From NCBI GenBank assembly GCA_045634305.1, contig JAZQZZ010000050.1, positions 1 through 63,906 on the forward strand: a DNA stretch of 63,906 nucleotides. Direction: 5' to 3'. Under the pieces are notes generated by a model. The model was given only the letters and a program-made list of their open reading frames with translations. It was not told the origin of the DNA and searched no databases. The position numbers and the translations under genes are program-made. Origin of the DNA: HGM04593 sp045634305 (GTDB lineage Bacteria; Bacteroidota; Bacteroidia; Bacteroidales; Bacteroidaceae). Each line of letters begins with the position of its first letter. Position 1 is the first letter of the stretch. Shown one piece after another: positions 33,622 through 40,180 of this stretch.

Positions 33622-34140
33622 ATGATAAACTACGACCTTAAAAAAATCAAGGCACTCATTTTTGACGTTGATGGGGTGCTTAGCCGCGAGACAATATCAA
33701 TGTTCCCCAGCGGCGAACCGATGCGCACAGTGAATATTAAGGACGGTTATGCCCTGCAGCTTGCGGTGAAAGCCGGATTTCACGTTGCCATAATCACTGG
33801 CGCGCGTACCGAGGCCGTGAAAGTGCGTTACAACGGGCTTGGAATCAAAGATGTATATACCGGTGCCTCAATAAAAAAGGATTGTCTTGAGGAATTGATG
33901 CTTATGTATGAGCTTGCGCCCGAGGAAATCCTTTATATGGGCGACGACATCCCCGACTATGAGGTGATGCAGATTGTGGGTCTCCCCGTTTGCCCTGCCG
34001 ACGCAGCAGTTGAAATCAAACAACTCTCGAAATATATCTCTCCAATAAATGGAGGCGAGGGTTGCGGCCGCGATGTCATTGAGCAGGTGATGCGTGCGCA
34101 GGGGAAGTGGATGGATGAAGCGAATGCTTTTGGCTGGTAA
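33622..34140 (+). CDS. KdsC-like HAD phosphatase
   Basis: 172 residues of the HAD superfamily C0 type without cap domain, as in 3-deoxy-D-manno-octulosonate 8-phosphate phosphatase. Motif I is FDVDGVLSR (nucleophile Asp), motif II IITGAR and motif IV YMGDDIPDYEVM. The substrate-loop NIKDGYALQLA fits KdsC. It would release inorganic phosphate from KDO-8-P in lipopolysaccharide synthesis. Starts 1 bp after the DUF2520 gene. Confidence 0.85.
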   Translation: MINYDLKKIKALIFDVDGVLSRETISMFPSGEPMRTVNIKDGYALQLAVKAGFHVAIITGARTEAVKVRYNGLGIKDVYTGASIKKDCLEELMLMYELAPEEILYMGDDIPDYEVMQIVGLPVCPADAAVEIKQLSKYISPINGGEGCGRDVIEQVMRAQGKWMDEANAFGW

Positions 34141-34147
34141 TTTGTTT

Positions 34148-34273
34148 GTTTGGTTTTCTAAAAAGGTGATTGCTGCGTTATACAAGGCAGCATAAATCCT
34201 CATTTACTTCAAGTAAACTCCGGTGTTATGCTACCTTGCAAGCCTTGCACTCACGCATTTTATAAAACCAAAC
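34148..34273. repeat. 126-bp nested imperfect palindrome (MITE-like)
   Basis: The ends GTTTGGTTTTCTAAAA (34148-34163) and TTTTATAAAACCAAAC (34258-34273) are inverted repeats with one mismatch in 16. A central palindrome TTTACTTcAAGTAAA (34203-34217) has the same centre. Between them CAAGGcAGCATAA pairs with TTATGCTaCCTTG (34183-34195 and 34226-34238) and TGCGT with ACGCA. It fills the gap between the KdsC-like and maf genes. No coding frame is seen. Confidence 0.75.
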
Positions 34274-34336
34274 TGTCAGAGATGTCATTTCGTGGGAGCG
34301 GAGCGACGATAAATCTCTTGAATAAATTTATACTTT

Positions 34337-34924
34337 ATGTTGAATAATTTAAAGAAATACAGAATAATACTTGCATCGGCGTCGCCGCGCCGCCGCGAGT
34401 TGCTTGCGGGCCTTGATGTGGATTTTGTTGTCCGCGCTCTGCCCGATGTGGATGAGTCATTCCCCGCTACATTGCAGGGTGGTGACATACCATTATATAT
34501 TAGCAAGAAAAAGGCCGATGCCTATCGTCCCATTATGGCAGACGATGAGCTTGTAATCACGGCCGATACCATTGTGTGGCTCGATGGGGCTGCGCTTGGC
34601 AAGCCTGTGGATGAGGCCGATGCAAAGCGGATGCTACGCAGTATGTCGGGCAAGGCTCACTCAGTGTTCACAGGTGTTACAATCACTACAAAGAATGAGC
34701 AGCGTTGCTTTGTCGCGCAGTCCGATGTGGTGTTTGCGGAAATCACTGATGAGGAGATTGAATACTATGTGCAGAAGTACCGCCCGATGGACAAGGCCGG
34801 CTCGTATGGTGTGCAGGAGTGGATTGGATACATTGGCATCACGGGTATCAATGGCTCGTACTTCAATGTGATGGGGCTGCCGGTGCAGAGGCTGTATAGC
34901 GAACTTAAAAATGTGAAAGGTTAA
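34337..34924 (+). CDS. maf: Maf-family nucleotide pyrophosphatase
   Basis: 195 residues. Maf proteins hydrolyse modified or canonical NTPs (dTTP/UTP in the YhdE branch) to NMP and pyrophosphate. Seen are ILASASPRRRELLAGLDVDF, the SFPATLQGGDIPLYISKKKA segment, ITADTIVWLDG, GKPVDEADAKRMLRSMSGKA and DKAGSYGVQEWIG, the catalytic region. Complete, with the short substrate arm of the dTTP/UTP subgroup. The 126-bp palindrome separates it from the phosphatase gene. Confidence 0.92.
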   Translation: MLNNLKKYRIILASASPRRRELLAGLDVDFVVRALPDVDESFPATLQGGDIPLYISKKKADAYRPIMADDELVITADTIVWLDGAALGKPVDEADAKRMLRSMSGKAHSVFTGVTITTKNEQRCFVAQSDVVFAEITDEEIEYYVQKYRPMDKAGSYGVQEWIGYIGITGINGSYFNVMGLPVQRLYSELKNVKG

Positions 34925-35004
34925 ATGTGAAAGCGGAAAACTCGGTGCAGTGATATGCCTGTACCGCGATAATGAAAAATGTTCATAAAAAAACGGGACT
35001 TTTT

Positions 35005-35035
35005 TTTGATGTGACTATACTTTGCATTAACTTTG
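35005..35035 (+). promoter_or_regulatory. Consensus promoter of pyrG
   Basis: TTTG at 35005-35008, a 19-nt spacer and TAACTTTG at 35028-35035, an exact match to the Bacteroides consensus, 60 bp before the pyrG ATG. Confidence 0.85.
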
Positions 35036-35094
35036 CGTGTCCAAAGATGAATGTTTTGGACATTGTTTAATTGTAACAAAATAAACTTTAAAAT

Positions 35095-36699
35095 ATGGCT
35101 GAAACAAAATTCATCTTCGTCACCGGCGGTGTTGCATCGTCTCTTGGTAAAGGTATCATCTCGGCATCTATCGGAAAGTTGCTTCAGGCGAGAGGATACA
35201 AGGTTACAATCCAGAAATTCGACCCATATATCAACGTCTCTCCGGGTACACTGAACCCGCAGGAGCACGGTGAGTGTTATATCACTATCGATGGTCACGA
35301 GGCCGACCTCGATCTGGGTCACTATGAGCGTTTCACCGATATCAAGACTACACGTTGGAATACCTTTACAACCGGCCGCATATACAGCGAGGTTATTGAG
35401 AAGGAGCGTCGTGGCGAGTATCTTGGCAAGACTGTACAGGTTATCCCTCACATCACAGACGAAATCAAACGCAAGATGAAGCGTGGCAGCACAAAGGAGA
35501 AGTTCGACTTTGTGATTACCGAGATTGGTGGTACTGTGGGTGACATCGAGGGCTTGCCTTTCCTTGAGGCTATCCGCCAGTTGAAGTGGGAACTTGGCCG
35601 CCGTGCGGTTTGCGTACACTTGACATATGTTCCATATCTTTCGGCTGCAGGCGAGCTCAAGACAAAGCCTACACAACACTCTGTAAAGCAGTTGCAGAGC
35701 CTTGGTATACAGCCCGACTGTCTTGTACTGCGTGCCGAGCACAAGTTGAGCACCGGTCTTTGCAAGAAGGTTGCAAGTTTCTGTAACGTTATGCCCGACT
35801 GCGTTGTGCAGAGCCTTGATGTTCCATCAATATACGAGGTGCCCATCAAGATGCAGGAGCAGGGCCTCGATGCAGCTATCCTGCGCCTCACAGGCGAGGA
35901 GGTTGGCGAGACTCCGGCGATGACACCATGGCGTACATTCGTTGAGCGCCGCAACAATGCAAAGAAGGTTGTGAATATAGGTCTTGTTGGCAAGTATGAC
36001 CTCCAGGATGCATACAAAAGTATCCATGAGAGCCTTTCACAGTGCGGTACATACAACGACTGCAAAATCAAGCCTCACTTCATCAACAGCGAGAAGATTA
36101 CCGAGGAGAATGTTGCTCAGGCACTCAAGGGCATGGATGGTTACATCATCTGCCCGGGCGTTGGTCCACGCGGCTTCGAGGGTAAGGTGATTGCTGCAAA
36201 GTACTGCCGCGAGAACAACCTTGTGACACTTGGTATTGGTCTGGGTATGCAGGTTATGGCTATTGAGGTAGCACGTAATATCCTTGGTTATGCCGATGCA
36301 AACAGCTACGAGATGAACGAGGCTACAAGCCACCGCATTGTTGATGTAATGGAGGATTTGAAGAGTGTCGGTAACCCATTCGGCGTAATGCGTCGTGGCG
36401 GTTACGATACAGTCATAGCAAAGGAGAGCAAGGCTTATGCAATCTATGGCGAGGAGAAGATTGTGGAGCGTCACTATCACCGTTTTGAGTTGAACACAGA
36501 GTATCGCGATGCTCTTGTCGGTGCAGGCTTGGCTTGCACAGGTGTTCACCCCGAGAGCGGTTTGGTAGATATAGTTGAATTCCCCGCCTGCGACTGGTAC
36601 ATGGGTGTAATCTACGAGCCACAGTACTCAAGTACAGTTCTTCATCCATCACCTGTTGTAATGGATTTTGTGAAGAATGTGGTAGCACGCAAAGGATAA
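35095..36699 (+). CDS. pyrG: CTP synthase with degenerate glutaminase domain
   Basis: 534 residues, normal length. The amidoligase domain (1-270) is intact: GGVASSLGKGI P-loop, QKFDPYIN, DGHEADLDLGHYERF and TEIGGTVGDIE for Mg-UTP/ATP. The class I glutaminase domain (about 290-534) keeps its fold but not its active site. The nucleophile motif GICLGMQ reads GIGLGMQ, with Gly382 (GGT, 36238-36240) instead of Cys. The FHPEF motif reads YEPQY, so the catalytic His and Glu are E508 and Q510. The oxyanion loop PGGFGxRG is PGVGPRG, one residue short. The enzyme should make CTP from UTP, ATP and free ammonia but not glutamine. Confidence 0.95.
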   Translation: MAETKFIFVTGGVASSLGKGIISASIGKLLQARGYKVTIQKFDPYINVSPGTLNPQEHGECYITIDGHEADLDLGHYERFTDIKTTRWNTFTTGRIYSEVIEKERRGEYLGKTVQVIPHITDEIKRKMKRGSTKEKFDFVITEIGGTVGDIEGLPFLEAIRQLKWELGRRAVCVHLTYVPYLSAAGELKTKPTQHSVKQLQSLGIQPDCLVLRAEHKLSTGLCKKVASFCNVMPDCVVQSLDVPSIYEVPIKMQEQGLDAAILRLTGEEVGETPAMTPWRTFVERRNNAKKVVNIGLVGKYDLQDAYKSIHESLSQCGTYNDCKIKPHFINSEKITEENVAQALKGMDGYIICPGVGPRGFEGKVIAAKYCRENNLVTLGIGLGMQVMAIEVARNILGYADANSYEMNEATSHRIVDVMEDLKSVGNPFGVMRRGGYDTVIAKESKAYAIYGEEKIVERHYHRFELNTEYRDALVGAGLACTGVHPESGLVDIVEFPACDWYMGVIYEPQYSSTVLHPSPVVMDFVKNVVARKG

Positions 36700-36715
36700 G
36701 GATAAACCGGTTTTA

Positions 36716-36770
36716 TCATAAATGCAATATAGGCCGACGCGATTCGCGTCGGCCTATATTGCATTTATGA
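36716..36770. terminator. 27-bp inverted repeat, bidirectional terminator
   Basis: Arms 36716-36742 and 36744-36770 are exact complements about one central base (TCATAAATGC... to ...GCATTTATGA). The site lies between the convergent pyrG and DUF5675 genes. There is no long T-run, so function relies on the very long stem. Confidence 0.75.
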
Positions 36771-36790
36771 CGTTTACAGGGTTCCTGTTA

Positions 36791-37276
36791 CTATATTCCT
36801 ACGTTGATTTTGATACCATTATTCCCGAATTTCTTGAAAAAATCGAACAGTTCTTTTTTCTTCTTTCCTGAATTTACGGTCCGGTAATTGTCGCTGTCTT
36901 TATCGTGAATGAAATCTTCGGCAGGTAGCAAGCAACCTGAAGTGTTGCTTCCGTCTGTTCCTCCGTGTATTGCAATGCCTGTTCTGCCGGGAACATTGTC
37001 TACGTACCATTCGAAACGTTGCCATTTTTGTCCGCGTACAATGTTGTATGTCCCATATTTGATAGACCTGTCGCTGCCGGCTATTTCTGCTTTCTCATAG
37101 TCTGTCTCCGGTTCAAGAAAATACCCATTCATTGAACTTACTCTGTTGCCGTCTTCGTCATATGCGGTTGCAATGAATGTACTAACCGTGCTGTCTTTCC
37201 CATACCATAATCTGTTAGTGTTTATTACAATATTTGTAGATGGGGTACTCTTTGAAGCAACCGGATTGTTTTTCAT
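36791..37276 (-). CDS. DUF5675 family protein
   Basis: 161 residues. The DUF5675 pattern is visible: TVSTFIATAYDEDG, a GYFLEPETDYEK strand, KYGTYNIVRGQKWQRFEWYV and the signature GIAIHGGTDGSNTSGCLLP with conserved His and Cys, reminiscent of small L,D-transpeptidase- or phage-associated proteins. The function is unknown. The ATG at 37276 is chosen because a -7 box TAGCTTTG lies 37 bp upstream (37313-37320), inside the longer open frame that starts at 37417. No signal peptide. Confidence 0.7.
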   Translation of the reverse strand: MKNNPVASKSTPSTNIVINTNRLWYGKDSTVSTFIATAYDEDGNRVSSMNGYFLEPETDYEKAEIAGSDRSIKYGTYNIVRGQKWQRFEWYVDNVPGRTGIAIHGGTDGSNTSGCLLPAEDFIHDKDSDNYRTVNSGKKKKELFDFFKKFGNNGIKINVGI

Positions 37277-37458
37277 ATCTTTTCTTGATTTGCAGTTATT
37301 TGTATTCGCTTGCAAAGCTACATTGCCAAGTCGTGGAGAAGGTTGCTGCATTAGTATAATCTTTTTGAAAGATTGAGATAAAAATAAAGAAGTGAACCCC
37401 AAGTTGATGGAGCTCACTTATAAGACTTCCTTTTATATATATAGCAGCATTTATCAGT

Positions 37459-38337
37459 CTATTCCCACAATCTTTTCATGAACATTATGCAGTACTCCTC
37501 CCAGTTGTACCATTGGTGGCCGCCGGGCGTGGCAAGATATTCGTGCTTGTAGCCTTTGCGTTCAAGGTAGTTGTGGTAGCACTTTATTCTTGGGTAGAAG
37601 AAGTCGGTCTTGCCAATCATTATCCAATAGAGCGCCGGTGGCGTGGCAAACTGTACCTCTTGTTTCTTTTTCAGTCCCTTGAAGAATGATGAGTGCTCGC
37701 TGTGAATGATGAACGGGTGTACCATTGGCGAAAAGAGACCTACGTACCCGAATGTGTCGGGGTGGTTGGCGCTGATGTGCAGTGATTGCAATGCTCCAAT
37801 GGATAGTCCTCCAATGGCTCTTGAACTCTTCTCCGGGATAGTCCTGTATGTGCTGTCAATCTTTTTAACGACATCGTTGACAAAGGAGTATTCAACGTGT
37901 CCGTCGTTTTCGAAGAACGATTCAACAGCGCCTTTTATGCGTGATTTACCGTAATCCTTGTCGTCGTTGTGTTGGTTGGTATTGGGCAGCACGACAATAC
38001 ACTCTTTCATCTGCCCATTGACGGTAAGGCTGTCAATGTTCTGCAGGAGTTTTCCTTTGCTTATCCAGGATGTCTCGTTGCCACGTGCGCCGTGCAGCAG
38101 GTAAAAGACGGGGTAACGCTTTGTGCTGTGGTAGTAGTCCTGAGGCAGATACACGAACATTCGTCTCTCCTTTGGACCCTCGACCGAACACTCATACATA
38201 CACTCCTCAAGTATGCCTTTTGGCGAGTAGCTGCTATCTATCTTCGGGTAGTCCACGGCTACGGCCGTCCTTGACGTTGAGCACGCACCAAGGAGAAGGA
38301 TTGCAATCGACAGGTATATGAATCGTAGGCACTTCAT
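37459..38337 (-). CDS. Putative esterase (esterase D family), lipoprotein
   Basis: 292 residues with lipoprotein signal ILLLGACST. The alpha/beta-hydrolase fold of the EstD/feruloyl-esterase-like group is shown by RRMFVYLPQDYY, YPVFYLLHGARGNETSW, the nucleophile elbow IGGLSIGALQSL, the acid in MIGKTDFF and the catalytic His in ATPGGHQWYNW. It may cleave acyl groups from sugars or act on glycan esters in the periplasm. The gene overlaps the following glycosyltransferase gene by 4 bp, so the two are translationally coupled. Confidence 0.85.
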   Translation of the reverse strand: MKCLRFIYLSIAILLLGACSTSRTAVAVDYPKIDSSYSPKGILEECMYECSVEGPKERRMFVYLPQDYYHSTKRYPVFYLLHGARGNETSWISKGKLLQNIDSLTVNGQMKECIVVLPNTNQHNDDKDYGKSRIKGAVESFFENDGHVEYSFVNDVVKKIDSTYRTIPEKSSRAIGGLSIGALQSLHISANHPDTFGYVGLFSPMVHPFIIHSEHSSFFKGLKKKQEVQFATPPALYWIMIGKTDFFYPRIKCYHNYLERKGYKHEYLATPGGHQWYNWEEYCIMFMKRLWE

Positions 38338-39476
38338 TTCGTTAAGGCATCTTTGTACATTTGGATAATCTTGTCGGTGGAATCTTCGGCATTGTACTTT
38401 TGGGCCGATTCGGCATATTTTGCCGCCATCCGGTTCCTCTCGTCAGGGTGCTCAATCCACCAATCAATCTTCTCGGCAAGCATGCGCGGGTCCGACTCTG
38501 TGAACAGGCTCCTCTCGTCAAGTGCAAACTGTGATGTTGCTGTCAGCTCTCCCTTTGCGATAACGGGAACGGTACCTTCCATAATGGCCTCCACGCACGA
38601 TAGTCCTTCGACCTCTACCCATGCGCAATGTATGTACAGGTATGCCTGTCTTATAAGCTGCTTCAGCTCCTCGCGACTGTAGAAGTCGAATCGCGGGGTG
38701 TGCTTTAGCACCCCATCCTTTACAAGCCTGTCGGCATGTTTCATGTATTTCTTCATGTAAGGCCCTTTGCCTGCGAAATGTAGCACTATCCTGTCGGCAT
38801 GCTTTGAAAATCTCATGGCTTTCAATAGCGTGTCCTGTGATTTCTCGTGCGAGAGCCTTCCTGTGCAAAGTATGATTATCTGTTCATTCGGTTCTACCAA
38901 TGCCGGCTCAATGTTTGCCGGTATTTCAATTCCATTTGAGATGACACGCATTGGTGATTGGAAACCGTTTGAAACAAGATGTTGTTTCACAGTTTCGGTA
39001 GGGCAGTGTACGTAGGCACAACGGTCATAGACCGATTTTCTCCACCACAACGTAACAAGATAGTTCAGTAACCTGGCCTTGCGCATGCCAAGGTTTGCCA
39101 TTATGTTCTCTGTGAAAATGTGGTATGTTCCGACGCAGGGCTTGCCCATCCTCTTGGCAAGGCGGGCTACCTTTGCCTCCAAAGGGAAACCCTCGCACAG
39201 GTGTACTACATCGGCCCATTCAATTGCTTTTCGGGCAATCTTTTTGTCGAACGATGCATATCTGAATCCGTTGGAATATATTATAGGTTCAAAAAATGGA
39301 AATTTGAAGTGTTTAAGTGGATATTCGGGCTGTTTGCCTTCGGTGTCAGGGTTTACGCAAGCCATCAATCTTGCTTCAATGCCTTTTGCTTTCAGTCTGT
39401 CAACAAGTGACAACACTGCTGTGCATACACCATTACCGCGCATGAAGGCATTATTGCATACAATCAATATTTTCAT
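38334..39476 (-). CDS. Glycosyltransferase family 4
   Basis: 380 residues, GT-B fold. The start KILIVCNNAFMRGNGVCTAV has the glycine loop. The C-terminal half has QIIILCTGRLSHEKSQDTLL and VEVEGLSCVEAIMEGTVPVI, the E..E motif that holds the donor phosphate. It resembles lipid or lipopolysaccharide mannosyl/glucosyltransferases. It is read before the esterase gene on the same transcript. It is not part of the capsule locus and may act on another glycolipid. Confidence 0.87.
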   Translation of the reverse strand: MKILIVCNNAFMRGNGVCTAVLSLVDRLKAKGIEARLMACVNPDTEGKQPEYPLKHFKFPFFEPIIYSNGFRYASFDKKIARKAIEWADVVHLCEGFPLEAKVARLAKRMGKPCVGTYHIFTENIMANLGMRKARLLNYLVTLWWRKSVYDRCAYVHCPTETVKQHLVSNGFQSPMRVISNGIEIPANIEPALVEPNEQIIILCTGRLSHEKSQDTLLKAMRFSKHADRIVLHFAGKGPYMKKYMKHADRLVKDGVLKHTPRFDFYSREELKQLIRQAYLYIHCAWVEVEGLSCVEAIMEGTVPVIAKGELTATSQFALDERSLFTESDPRMLAEKIDWWIEHPDERNRMAAKYAESAQKYNAEDSTDKIIQMYKDALTK

Positions 39477-39700
39477 AGTCTGTTTTTTAAGTACAAATGG
39501 TATTATTCAATAGGATTCCCACTGTAGTGTCTCCTCCTATTGATATTATAACACGCAATAGAGTGTTGCAAGGCTGCAAAAATAGAGATTATGTTCAACT
39601 TTGCTGCTTTATTCCATTGGATAATGTCCACTTGTCCGCAAAATGGAAAATTCTCCTTTTATATAGGATAATTGCTATTTTTCTCTTTTTAACCTCTTTT
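39477..39700. other. Intergenic sequence upstream of the BlaI operators
   Basis: No gene seen. It holds the 5' flank of the glycosyltransferase on the minus strand and AT-rich sequence that leads into the operator array. Confidence 0.5.
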
Positions 39701-39770
39701 AACTATTAAAATTAGTTTTCTAACTAAAAAATATAGTTCTTTGCAGTGTGAACTAAATAAAATAGTTTAC
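39701..39770 (+). promoter_or_regulatory. Three AACTA-N7-TAGTT operators and promoter
   Basis: Exact dyads AACTA-7nt-TAGTT occur at 39701-39717, 39722-39738 and 39751-39767. A promoter fits between: TTTG at 39740-39743, a 19-nt spacer, then TAGTTTAC at 39763-39770 (six of eight with TAnnTTTG). The -7 box overlaps the third dyad and the second dyad ends next to the -33 box, so a bound BlaI-type repressor would block transcription of the two genes that follow. Confidence 0.75.
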
Positions 39771-39812
39771 GCAAACAAATATTATAGTTTGATAATATAA
39801 AAACTCAATATC

Positions 39813-40172
39813 ATGAAGAACTTGACAAAAAGAGAAGAGGAACTGATGAAACTCTTTTGGGAGAAGGGTGCATTGTTTGTGAAAGAAATCATTGACTTGC
39901 TCGATGAGCCTAAACCGCACTTCAATACAATATCGACAATTGTGCGTGGATTGGAGGCAAAGGGATATGTTGCGCACGAGGCATTCGGCAACACCCACCG
40001 TTACTATGCAGCTGTGAGCGAGGCCGAATATGGCAAATTGTCGTTGGGCAGTGTGGTGAGCCGTTATTTCGGCAGTTCCTACCTCAACGCTGTGTCGTCG
40101 CTGGTAAAAGAGGAGAAAATTTCTATTGACGAATTGAAGGAACTTATAGACTTTGTTGAAAAACAAAAATAA
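39813..40172 (+). CDS. BlaI/MecI-family transcriptional repressor
   Basis: 119 residues. A winged helix fills residues 1-80 (TKREEELMKLFWEKGALFVK, then HFNTISTIVRGLEAKGYVAH). The C-terminal dimerisation helices contain the segment FGSSYLNAVSSLVKEEKI. In the BlaI family, proteolysis of the region after the winged helix by the partner sensor releases the DNA. The partner gene follows 8 bp downstream. Operators upstream suggest self-repression. Confidence 0.93.
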   Translation: MKNLTKREEELMKLFWEKGALFVKEIIDLLDEPKPHFNTISTIVRGLEAKGYVAHEAFGNTHRYYAAVSEAEYGKLSLGSVVSRYFGSSYLNAVSSLVKEEKISIDELKELIDFVEKQK

Positions 40173-40180
40173 TCATTGCT

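Noticed and set aside
36238..36624. Sequencing error as the cause of the PyrG changes
   Set aside because: Several separate codon changes and one deletion, with an open frame and good conservation elsewhere, are unlikely to be errors.
39923..40166. Minus-strand open frames over the BlaI gene
   Set aside because: They are shadows of the repressor gene in another frame.
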